The notes beneath the pieces are model-generated. The model had not been told where the DNA came from and searched no databases. It worked only from the letters and a program-made list of their open reading frames with translations. A DNA stretch of 64,000 nt from positions 1 to 64,000 of the forward strand of contig JAZNMP010000032.1 of NCBI GenBank assembly GCA_045579705.1, read 5' to 3'. The stretch comes from Lachnocurva sp045579705. GTDB taxonomy: Bacteria; Bacillota; Clostridia; Lachnospirales; Lachnospiraceae. The translations under genes and the position numbers were made by a program. Below, piece after piece: positions 1-6,947 of the stretch. Position 1 is the first letter of the stretch. The number at the start of each line of letters is the position of its first letter.

Positions 1-1
1 T

Positions 2-94
2 GGAGATGCTGTTCTTGCTTTGGGAATAAATGCTGCATTTAACTTTGGATTACCGAAGGTATTTGATAAAGTAAAGAACACCAAAGCTGGCCAG
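2..94 (+). repeat. RHS C-terminal repeat, copy 1
   Basis: Aligns codon for codon, without gaps, to 3021-3113; both encode a segment of the type GIN-A-FN....V-DKVKN-KAGQ. The shared DNA run encoding DKVKN and KAGQ is nearly identical. It probably marks the constant part shared by different toxin cassettes. Confidence 0.7.
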
Positions 95-718
95 TGGGTT
101 GAGAAGAATATCTCAAAAGGCGTAAATGCTGTAAAAGATAAAGCTGGAAGTGTGTTCTCTGCAGTAAAAGATAAGGCCGGAAACGCAGCGTCTGCTGTTA
201 AAGACAAAGTAGCAGGTGCCTTGAGTTCATTTAACAAGGACCAAAGCAAACTTCCGATGGAATATAACTTGCAGTTCTTTGCGGAGAGGAATCCTGGTAA
301 TAGTAAACCACCTATTCCTTTGAATTTGCAGTATTTTGCAAGTGAGGGTGGAAGAAAGACTGGGACATATAAAGAGTTAAGGGAGGCTGGATATAAAGAT
401 GCGCATCATATTATTCAAGATGCTGCTGTAAAAGATATTGAAGGTTATAATAAGGGAAGTGCTCCTGCTATTCAATTGGAAGGACCATCAAATCAGGTAG
501 GAAAAGAGCATTATATTGCAACAACAGTTCAACGTCAAGGCGGCGGTGGAACATATGGTCAAGAACGAGGTATAGCATATGAAGCTTTGAGAAAAGCGGG
601 ATTTTCTAAAGAAGAATCAAAAGCATATGTTAGATATGCAGATAATTATTTTATGGGAGAGTTAGGGTTAACTTTTGATTCGCCGACCAGAATTCCAGGA
701 AATAGAAAGGGGCATTGA
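2..718 (+). CDS. C-terminal part of an RHS-type polymorphic toxin with an AHH-like nuclease tip (5' end outside window)
   Basis: The reading frame is open from the first bases of the window, so this is the 3' part of a longer gene; the TTG at 20 is not a real start. The first ~30 residues match, without gaps, a stretch of the RHS fragment at 3021-3113. Next comes a lysine/alanine-rich helical linker with three copies of AVKDKAG/K, then two NLQ(F/Y)FA motifs (around 265 and 325), a short motif I know from spacers in front of toxin domains. The last ~120 residues carry DAHHII (398-415) and a conserved-looking H-Y-I-A-T / TYGQERG stretch, which suggests an HNH/EndoVII-fold nuclease of the AHH kind. 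The gene at 720 starts one base after the stop and is a likely cognate immunity gene. Nuclease activity is inferred from the HH motif and context only. Confidence 0.6.
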   Translation, partial: GDAVLALGINAAFNFGLPKVFDKVKNTKAGQWVEKNISKGVNAVKDKAGSVFSAVKDKAGNAASAVKDKVAGALSSFNKDQSKLPMEYNLQFFAERNPGNSKPPIPLNLQYFASEGGRKTGTYKELREAGYKDAHHIIQDAAVKDIEGYNKGSAPAIQLEGPSNQVGKEHYIATTVQRQGGGGTYGQERGIAYEALRKAGFSKEESKAYVRYADNYFMGELGLTFDSPTRIPGNRKGH

Positions 719-719
719 A

Positions 720-1061
720 ATGAATAATATTGAAACTTTGTTATATGAACGTACGATATCAATAGTTAATTGTATTGCTATGAATAATTATGAATTATTA
801 GAAAAAAAAGGATGTTTAAAAAGGTTTTCAAAAAATGATATAAAGTTTGCTTTAAGTGAATATGGGGGCACAATATCTTTTGTGGAGAAAGAAGACTACA
901 ATGGTCGGTTTGACTGCTACAAGTGTCCTAATGATATTTATGAAACCGAATTCGATTTGATAATTAATGAATCATTAAGTGACTTAACGTTGATTTGCGA
1001 GTTTAAAGTTGTAAACGATATGATATTATCCGAAGTGCTTACTGATATTCATGTATTGTAG
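720..1061 (+). CDS. Putative immunity protein for the upstream toxin (DUF7668-like)
   Basis: A 113-residue acidic, soluble protein. I take ATG 720 as the start because GAAAGGGG lies 8 bases upstream and it starts one base after the toxin stop; a longer frame from 675 would overlap the toxin and lacks a ribosome binding site. The C-terminal half (EFDLIINESLSDLTLICEF ... DIHVL) resembles a small family I remember as DUF7668, often seen downstream of polymorphic toxins; this family name is from memory and unverified. A single compact domain, no signal peptide or membrane segment. Tight coupling to the toxin reading frame is the main argument for immunity function. Confidence 0.55.
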   Translation: MNNIETLLYERTISIVNCIAMNNYELLEKKGCLKRFSKNDIKFALSEYGGTISFVEKEDYNGRFDCYKCPNDIYETEFDLIINESLSDLTLICEFKVVNDMILSEVLTDIHVL

Positions 1062-1288
1062 AAAAGGCTATTATTGAAATACGTTCTGTCAAGACCAGCT
1101 ATGGAAAGTCAAGTGGATATGTAGCAAAACTATTAGATTGTCGTCCTGAATTAACTGGCACAAATCGTGATAAACTTCTTGCAACTGTTCAAGATAACAA
1201 ATTAGCAACCTATATTAATGAAGTTTATAGAACCAGAGCTTTTATAGGTGATAGTGGAACTGCAGATGCGCTAATATCTATGCGATAG
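1046..1288 (+). pseudogene. Orphan toxin-tip fragment
   Basis: Frame 2 is open from 1046 and encodes about 80 residues (from about 1064: KAIIEIRSVKTSYGKSSGYV, later PELTGTNRDKLLATV and YINEVYRTRAFIGDSG) ending at TAG 1286-1288. There is no start codon with a ribosome binding site, and the frame begins inside the previous gene. It therefore looks like the detached C-terminal tip of another polymorphic toxin, left behind by cassette exchange. It is followed 23 bases later by another small putative immunity gene, the usual arrangement of displaced toxin/immunity cassettes. I do not recognise the toxin fold. Confidence 0.5.
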
Positions 1289-1311
1289 GATTATTTAATA
1301 GAGGAGAAAAA

Positions 1312-1677
1312 GTGACAATAGACGATTTTTTAGAGAAAATGATAATTTTTTTCCCTAAAATTAGGGAAGGACTAGCAGAACATATATCTGAATATGAAGA
1401 ACGTTTGGATACAATTATTGTGGAAGAAATAATTATGCCTGAAGTTATAGAGCTTTTAAAAAAGAATTCAGATGAAGAGAAACTTAAAGAAATATTTGAT
1501 TATTTTGAGGGTGTTTGTATTCATTCAGATGATTATTTGAGTAATGTTTTTTCAATAACTGCATTAGAAATACTAGGAAATGAAAAATCTATATTAGAAA
1601 CCGCAAAAAAATATATGGGGCCTGTTACGATAAAACTTCAAAGAGAAGCTGATCTTGCAATTGGAAGGAAAGTATAG
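1312..1677 (+). CDS. Putative immunity protein (DUF7674-like)
   Basis: 121 residues from GTG 1312, with GAGGAG at 1301-1306 five bases before the start. The protein is acidic and predicted mostly helical (DDFLEKMIIFFPKIREGL ... EVIELLKK ... SITALEILGNEKSILE ... YMGPVTIKLQ). The pattern helix-P-helix, E-x-x-P, followed by a late GP-x-x-K/L segment resembles the small immunity-type family DUF7674; that name is from memory and should be checked. It sits directly after the orphan toxin tip ending at 1288, so it is probably the partner of that lost toxin. No signal peptide or membrane segment. Confidence 0.5.
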   Translation: MTIDDFLEKMIIFFPKIREGLAEHISEYEERLDTIIVEEIIMPEVIELLKKNSDEEKLKEIFDYFEGVCIHSDDYLSNVFSITALEILGNEKSILETAKKYMGPVTIKLQREADLAIGRKV

Positions 1678-1694
1678 TTTCTACAGTACCTGCG

Positions 1695-1711
1695 GCATAG
1701 TCAAGTAAATG
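1695..1711 (+). repeat. 17-bp repeat after immunity gene, copy 1
   Basis: GCATAGTCAAGTAAATG begins 18 bases after an immunity gene stop. The same motif with two changes is at 3921-3937, 32 bases after the second (broken) immunity gene. It may be a cassette boundary remnant or chance. Confidence 0.35.
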
Positions 1712-1791
1712 GAAAAGCTTTTTAACAGTCTTTATCGCAGAAAGAACTCACTATAAGAGAGCTTATAAGACCAAATCTCTTCTAAGGATAA

Positions 1792-3539
1792 AAGGTTAAT
1801 GTTACGAAGAAGACCTTTATCCCGGGACGTAAGAAGTATGAAGAATATCAGAACCTTGACATAAAGAATTACGTTAATGACGTAATTCGAAAGAATACAC
1901 TTTTGGTAAGAAGTATTCTTATAACTATGATCCGTATGGAAATCTTCTAAAAGATGATGGCAGTGCTATCGGAGCTCTCCATGATAAGAAGAAATCTGGT
2001 GCATTTAGAAATTCATTTACTTATAACGGTGAGCAGATAGACTATAGTACAAACCTTCAGTACTTAAGAAACAGATATCTGGATACTGAAACAGGAACTT
2101 TCCTGACTGAGGATACCTATAGAGGGTCACTCACCAACTTAAAGAGCCATAACAGATATAGTTATGCTGAGAATAATCCTGTTAACAAGATAGATCCAAG
2201 CGGACATAAGGCAAAGAGTATCTCAGCAAAGAAAGCTAGATCGCTAGTCAAAGCTTCTAGTAATGCTGCTAAACGAATAGCTGGAGTATCTACTTCAAAT
2301 AGAGCAGGTAATCATAAAGCTTCTAGAGCAAAGAGTAGTCACAGTACGCATAAGGCGAAAACGGCATCTTCAAAGAGCAGTGGTCATAAAGCGAAGAAAT
2401 CCAGTGGAGGAGGCTTAGTTAACTCATTCCTCGGATTCTGTAGCAAGAGACTAAATCAAGCTAAGAAGGCTATCAAAAAGACTTATAAGAAAGTTTGTAC
2501 GACTGCTAATAGAATAAAGAAGAATGTCAAAGAAACTGTAAAGACATATGCGAAGAAGGCAGTTTCAGTAGTAAAGAGTGCCGGTAAAGCGTTTGTAAAA
2601 TTTAAGCAGGAGCATCCAATCCTAACAGGAGCTTTAATAATAGGTGCTGCTGGAGTTCTAACGATAGCGACTGGTGGATTAGGAACAGGCGTTCTTGCAA
2701 CAGCTATATCTGGTGCTTGTACCGGAGCTTTTGCAGGAAGTGTGATTGGCGCTGGAGCGGGAGCAACCATTGGTTTTGTGGATGGCCTAATTAGTGGAAA
2801 GGGCTTAAAAGGTGCTTTAAACGAAGCTGCGCAGGGATTTGGCACAGGCGCATTCAGTGGAGCTATAAGTGGAGCTGTATCTGGAGGTTTAGGTGCTGGG
2901 ATAGGTAAACTAGGTGTTTCAGAACCGGTGAAAAAAGGCTTGACGTGGCTTATAAATACCAGTGGTGATACAGCTGGAGAATTATATGATAGACACTTTA
3001 ATGGTGAGAAAATCACAGGCAAAGATATAGTTCTGGCATTTGGTATTAATGCTGTATTTAATGATGCTGGTACCAAGGTGATAGATAAAGTAAAGAACTC
3101 TAAAGCTGGCCAGGCTGTAAGTGGAAAGATATCAAATGTTAAAGATGTCATAAAAGGTAAGGTCGGTGGAGCATTATCTGCTGTAAAAGATTGGGCTGGA
3201 AGTGCAGCAAAAGAAGGAAGTAGTCTTACTAATGCTGGGGAGAAAGCAGTAACAGGTAATTGTGGAATTAATCGATATGAAAGGGCAGGTTATCAATCAG
3301 ACGGTAGAAGTAATAATCTGTTCGGGCGTGATAGACAGACAAGAAATACAGTACAGTATACCGAATGGAGAAGAAGTATAAGGAAAAATAATATACAGGT
3401 TGATTATCTTGGTAAATATCCAATTGGTCAACCATCTGTCCCGAATATTCCCCATGTACATTTGGAGTTTTTGAATCCAAGAAAAAATGGAAATGGATTT
3501 GATGTTATAAAAAATGTTCATGTCCCTTTAGTAGATTAG
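1792..3539 (+). pseudogene. RHS-repeat core fragment with C-terminal toxin-like tip (5' deleted, frameshifted)
   Basis: Frame 1 from about 1831 encodes KKYEEYQNLDIKNYVNDV, typical of RHS/YD proteins, then the sense continues in another frame from about 1890 as EYTFGKKYSYNYDPYGNLL, so a frameshift or deletion joins them. From there the frame is open to 3539: the RHS-core closing signature (YNGEQIDYSTNLQYLRNRYL, TGTFLTEDTYRG, NRYSYAENNPVNKIDPSGH at 1920-2205), a Lys/Ser/Ala-rich linker, a hydrophobic Gly/Ala segment at 2620-2920, the repeat shared with 2-94, and a ~90-residue variable tip containing IPHVHLEFLNPR. The normal large N-terminal part (several kb in RHS proteins) is absent. Internal starts such as GTG 2742 could in principle give a shorter product, but there is no good ribosome binding site. 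The broken immunity gene follows at once. Confidence 0.65.
3021..3113 (+). repeat. RHS C-terminal repeat, copy 2
   Basis: Partner of the copy at 2-94, ungapped. In both copies it lies between the end of the hydrophobic RHS segment and the variable toxin tip. Confidence 0.7.
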
Positions 3540-3550
3540 GAGGTGTGATT

Positions 3551-3889
3551 GTGGTTGAATTAATTAAAGATGGTAAAGATTCATTTCTATTAAAAATTTC
3601 AAGTGAGGATGCAGCTTTTTTTATATGAGTATCTTGATAATCTGAACCAAAATAGTATTTCTATTTTGTTCAATGGAAAAAAATTGACTTTAAGATTATT
3701 ATAGATGAAATGGAATATGATTTAATAATAAATAATAAGTCGATAGTACTATATATGGACTCTGAAGAAATACAGTTTTTTAAATGTCGATTAAATGATG
3801 TGAAAGATGGGAATAGTTTTTATCCGTCAGAAGTCTGTGAAAGAAAATATAAGAATAAAAATGTCAGTATATGTTGTATTATAGAATGA
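3551..3889 (+). pseudogene. Frameshifted small immunity-like gene
   Basis: A perfect AGGAGGT (3538-3544) overlaps the stop of the RHS fragment and precedes GTG 3551. The reading VELIKDGKDSFLLKISSEDA stops early at a TGA, but sense continues in a second frame (LYEYLDNLNQNSISILFNGK) and then a third (DFKIIIDEMEYDLIINNKSI ... FFKCRLNDVKDG) to TGA 3887-3889. Two frameshifts thus break a protein of about 110 residues. The position suggests immunity against the toxin tip ending at 3539. I do not recognise a family. Confidence 0.55.
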
Positions 3890-3920
3890 TAGATTTGTAT
3901 TCGGAGCGCTGAGTATTGCA

Positions 3921-3937
3921 GCATAGACGAGTAAATG
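3921..3937 (+). repeat. 17-bp repeat after immunity gene, copy 2
   Basis: GCATAGACGAGTAAATG, 15 of 17 bases identical to 1695-1711 and in the same position relative to the preceding small gene. Confidence 0.35.
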
Positions 3938-3984
3938 TACACGTATTTTCTTGAGATTAAAGTTGAAAATAAGGAAAAACTAGA

Positions 3985-4287
3985 ATGAGAAAATATATTA
4001 CTAAGAATCGAATTTACTTTTTGCTAATCATAATTGTAAATGTATTAGCTTCAGAAATAACTCATATAGCTCTAGATAGAAAGATGGATACAGGGTTATT
4101 CGTAGGATCTGTTCTAATACTAGCGGGATTTATAGGTTTAATATACTTCATTCGAATTACCATATTTAAGGATGATTCTGAATGGCTGAAACATATTTTT
4201 CTGTTGGTTTTGACTTTCGTAATTATAAAGGTGGCTGGAAGCTTTTTGATATCTGCTGTTATATTTGCATTAATAAGTTTGGCTTAA
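3985..4287 (+). CDS. Small membrane protein, possibly a frameshifted remnant
   Basis: 100 residues starting MRKYITKNRIYFLLIIIV, with three hydrophobic segments (about residues 10-25, 40-58 and 70-98). A ribosome binding site is weak (AAGGAAAAA at 3971-3979). The stop lies inside the third hydrophobic stretch, and the next frame continues with a further plausible membrane segment (FHMIVNVVFLAWLIVRIDY) up to 4409, so the original gene was probably about 140 residues with four membrane segments. Membrane immunity proteins occur in polymorphic toxin loci, which fits its place, but nothing else supports a function. Confidence 0.4.
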   Translation: MRKYITKNRIYFLLIIIVNVLASEITHIALDRKMDTGLFVGSVLILAGFIGLIYFIRITIFKDDSEWLKHIFLLVLTFVIIKVAGSFLISAVIFALISLA

Positions 4288-4437
4288 TAGATGTAAACAC
4301 TACGAAGATTATTATTGAGAAAACGAGCTTCATATTCCATATGATTGTTAATGTGGTATTTCTGGCGTGGCTTATTGTAAGAATAGATTATGAGAAGGTT
4401 TCAGAGTAGAGATAATTGAATAAAAGCACATAATAAA

Positions 4438-4475
4438 ACGCCAAGATAATCATATCATAGTGATAATCTTGGCGT
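4438..4475. terminator. Bidirectional terminator between accessory region and the minus-strand gene
   Basis: Arms CGCCAAGATAATC (4439-4451) and GATAATCTTGGCG (4462-4474) pair with one mismatch around a 10-base loop; runs of A before and after the stem serve as U-tracts on both strands only partly. It separates the convergent ends at 4409 and 4496. Confidence 0.7.
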
Positions 4476-4495
4476 GAAAAAATCAAAGATACTGA

Positions 4496-4714
4496 TTATT
4501 CATTATCGTTATCATTATCATCTTTTCTAGAGATTCTGATAAAGATACCGAATACCCAAATTAGTGTAGGGACCAGAATAGTCAGAGCGATAGATGCTTT
4601 TAAGAAAGGCATAGTCTTTCCGTCATCAAACAAAGCCGCAAATAGTGTCAATATATACATGAAAGCCAGTAGAAAGACTCCTATTAGAGCTGCAATTCTT
4701 TTAATTCTATTCAT
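4496..4714 (-). CDS. Small two-span membrane protein
   Basis: 72 residues on the minus strand, starting MNRIKRIAALIGVFLLAF. Two hydrophobic segments (about residues 8-28 and 40-60) are followed by a charged tail SRKDDNDNDNE. The start is supported by GGAGGA on the minus strand (about 4723-4728) and a TATAAT at 4736-4741 (minus) in front of it. The positive-inside rule puts the N-terminus in the cytoplasm. It shares a terminator with the convergent accessory region but is oriented away from it. I do not recognise a family; function unknown. Confidence 0.6.
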   Translation of the reverse strand: MNRIKRIAALIGVFLLAFMYILTLFAALFDDGKTMPFLKASIALTILVPTLIWVFGIFIRISRKDDNDNDNE

Positions 4715-4855
4715 TATTTTTTCCTCCGAAATAGAATTATACCGAATTTCTGGAAGTATGTATATTCAATAAGTGAATATTTTGAAAAAAAGTATACATT
4801 ATGGGCGTTTAATGTTATCATAAATTTCGTATTTTTAATGAATAGGAGATAGACT

Positions 4856-5365
4856 ATGAGTTTATTAGCAGATTGGCGTGCAAGCATCGAGAACTTCGAT
4901 GGTGACGCAAACGCATACCAGAAATTCTGGGACGATTATTTTATGAAGGAGAGGGATGTTTACGCAGAACTTCTTAAGAATCCTAACGAAGAAGTAAAGG
5001 GTTCAGTTAAAGAGCTTGCTGCTAAATTTAATCTTTCTATTTACGAAATGACAGGATTCCTCGATGGAATCAATGATTCTCTCGTAAAGGCAAATCCTAT
5101 TGAAGAGATGGATGAGGATACAGTAGTTTCTCTTAATTTCGACAACGAGAAATTGTTCAGAAATATGGTAGAAGCTGATGCTCCTTGGCTCTATGAACTT
5201 CCTGAGTGGGATGCAATCTATTCAAAGGAAGAGCAGAAGGATTTGGTCCGTGCTCAGAAGGATTCTCACACTATCAGAAAGCCAAAGAAGATTGGTAGAA
5301 ATGATCCATGTCCTTGCGGTTCTGGAAAGAAATATAAGCAGTGCTGCGGTAGAAAAGGCGCTTAA
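4856..5365 (+). CDS. SEC-C motif protein
   Basis: 169 residues from ATG 4856, with AGGAG at 4842-4846. The C-terminus is a textbook SEC-C zinc-binding motif, IGRNDPCPCGSGKKYKQCC, as in the tail of SecA, where it binds zinc and contacts SecB or ribosomes. The first ~130 residues are acidic, mostly helical and without a known catalytic motif; similar stand-alone proteins with this N-terminal part are common in Clostridia. Single-gene transcription unit ending at a strong terminator shared with aroA. The role is not known; a protein-quality or ribosome-associated role is only a guess from the SEC-C motif. Confidence 0.85.
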   Translation: MSLLADWRASIENFDGDANAYQKFWDDYFMKERDVYAELLKNPNEEVKGSVKELAAKFNLSIYEMTGFLDGINDSLVKANPIEEMDEDTVVSLNFDNEKLFRNMVEADAPWLYELPEWDAIYSKEEQKDLVRAQKDSHTIRKPKKIGRNDPCPCGSGKKYKQCCGRKGA

Positions 5366-5375
5366 TATAAAAAGT

Positions 5376-5423
5376 AAACCTCAAGCTTACATTTGCCTTA
5401 TGGCGATAAAGCTTGAGGTTTTT
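5376..5423. terminator. Bidirectional terminator between SEC-C gene and aroA
   Basis: AAACCTCAAGCTT (5376-5388) pairs with AAGCTTGAGGTTT (5409-5421), followed by TTTATATT. Flanking A and T runs make it work for both convergent genes. Confidence 0.85.
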
Positions 5424-5426
5424 ATA

Positions 5427-6740
5427 TTATTTGATACAAATCTGTTCTAAATCTGAATAGAAGTCAGGATAAGAGATATTTACACATTCGCTGTTTCTTA
5501 TAATGGATTCACCATCAGCAAAGAGGCTGGCAATTGAGAATGCCATAGCGATTCTGTGATCTTTGGCAGTATCGATAATTGATGCTGAAAGCGAGTGTTT
5601 TCCATGTCCGTTTATTTCGAAACCATCATCAAATTCTGTAATATCGGCTCCCATGTTTTTTAGATTATTTACAATAAGCTTAATCCTGTCGCTTTCTTTG
5701 TGGCGAAGCTCCTTTGCGTGTCGAACTGTGGTCTTTCCGGTTGCATAGGCTCCCAGAATTGCGATAATAGGAAGTTCATCTATTAGGGTGGGGATTTCTT
5801 CCTCGGTTATAGTGGTTCCGGTTAAATCGCTTGAAGAAATCGTGATATCAGCTATCGGTTCCATATTGATTTCTGATTCATTTTCGAGTTTGATGTCGCC
5901 ATTCATTCGTTTAAGTACACGCAGTATTCCATCTCTGGTTTCATTTATGTTGACCTTTGGAAGCATGATACTTCCTGAGTCAGATATAGCTGCTGCCGCC
6001 ATCATATATGAAGCTGAAGAAATATCAGCAGGAACTGTTAAATCGCGGGCGTCTAAATGATCACATGGAAATACAGTCACTGTGTTACCGGAAGTCAGTA
6101 TTAAAGCGCCTAAGTATTCGAGCATCCTTTCGCTATGATCTCGAGATTTGTGAGGCTCTGTGATAGTGACTTTTGAATTTGAGTAAAGGCCTGCAAACAT
6201 AAGGCAGGATTTGACCTGTGCAGATGCGATGTAGATACGAATATCGCCTCCGATTAGTTTACCCTTTGAGATGATGAGCGGAGCTCTGTCGTCATCATTT
6301 AATGAACCTATATTTGCACCGAGTTCTGTCAGAGGAACGGTGATTCTGGCCATCGGTCTTCGATTAAGCGATTCGTCGCCAAAGAGTTCGGTATTGAAAT
6401 CGAAGCCGGACAGGATTCCACTTAACAGGCGGATAGTAGTTCCGCTGTTTCCTACATTTATCTTTGTGAGGGCATCCGTGCCGAGTTTAGCTGATGGTTT
6501 TAAACCCTTCATACCTACGCCGTGTATGAGTAGTCTATCGGAATATACTTCGATATCTACGCCGAGAGCCTTCATGGCATTTATAGTCGATATAGTGTCT
6601 TCTGCAATCAAGGGATTATAGACAGTAACATCTCCGTCTGCTATAGAACCGAGCATGATAGCTCGATGTGTGATAGATTTGTCGCTTGGAATATTAAGAG
6701 TTCCGGCAACAGAACGTATTGAACTAATTTTTTTCTCCAT
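5427..6740 (-). CDS. aroA: 3-phosphoshikimate 1-carboxyvinyltransferase (EPSP synthase)
   Basis: 437 residues, the normal length. It joins phosphoenolpyruvate to shikimate 3-phosphate in the sixth step of the shikimate pathway. Visible motifs: SDKSITHRA near the N-terminus (substrate-binding Lys/Ser), GNSGTTIRL (PEP loop, with the Gly that goes with an unaltered site), RRPMARITVPL, DELPIIAILGA (catalytic Asp), AKELRHKESDRI and DHRIAMAFSIAS. All key residues appear intact. Start ATG at 6740 has GAGGATG-type ribosome binding sequence on the minus strand. It stands alone, transcribed away from fusA-like gene at 6948; the other shikimate gene in the window, aroB, is 50 kb away. Confidence 0.95.
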   Translation of the reverse strand: MEKKISSIRSVAGTLNIPSDKSITHRAIMLGSIADGDVTVYNPLIAEDTISTINAMKALGVDIEVYSDRLLIHGVGMKGLKPSAKLGTDALTKINVGNSGTTIRLLSGILSGFDFNTELFGDESLNRRPMARITVPLTELGANIGSLNDDDRAPLIISKGKLIGGDIRIYIASAQVKSCLMFAGLYSNSKVTITEPHKSRDHSERMLEYLGALILTSGNTVTVFPCDHLDARDLTVPADISSASYMMAAAAISDSGSIMLPKVNINETRDGILRVLKRMNGDIKLENESEINMEPIADITISSSDLTGTTITEEEIPTLIDELPIIAILGAYATGKTTVRHAKELRHKESDRIKLIVNNLKNMGADITEFDDGFEINGHGKHSLSASIIDTAKDHRIAMAFSIASLFADGESIIRNSECVNISYPDFYSDLEQICIK

Positions 6741-6890
6741 AATCCATCCTCTTCTATATTATCAATCGTTCTATATGAATCAATTTATATAAATTCTATC
6801 AGATTCAATCCTTAAAAAACACGTAATTTGATTTTGTCAGAAAAAAGATAAAAGCCTTAGATGAAATTCACAAAATTAGTTGTAAATAGA

Positions 6891-6920
6891 TTGAATAATT
6901 ATTAAAATTATACATATAAT
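6891..6920 (+). promoter_or_regulatory. Promoter of the EF-G paralogue
   Basis: TTGAAT (6891-6896) and a perfect TATAAT (6915-6920) are 18 bases apart, 28 bases before the start codon at 6948. The intervening leader has a strong ribosome binding site, GGGAGGA (6934-6940). Confidence 0.65.
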
Positions 6921-6947
6921 CTGAAACAATGAAGGGAGGACGTTTAC

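Noticed and set aside
100..240. Tandem AVKDKAG-coding repeats as a CRISPR-like array
   Set aside because: The repeats are in-frame coding units of variable spacing with no unique spacers; they are a protein linker.
2483..3151. A 222-residue minus-strand open frame rich in Pro, Ala and Thr
   Set aside because: It is the antisense shadow of the Gly/Ala/Lys-rich RHS region; no ribosome binding site and no independent homology signal.
4182..4409. Second small frame overlapping the membrane protein at 3985
   Set aside because: It starts inside the other gene with no ribosome binding site; the better explanation is a frameshift in one longer gene.
6741..6947. Regulatory RNA in the aroA-fusA intergenic region
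   Set aside because: Only divergent promoters and AT-rich sequence are seen; no hairpin or conserved element is apparent.
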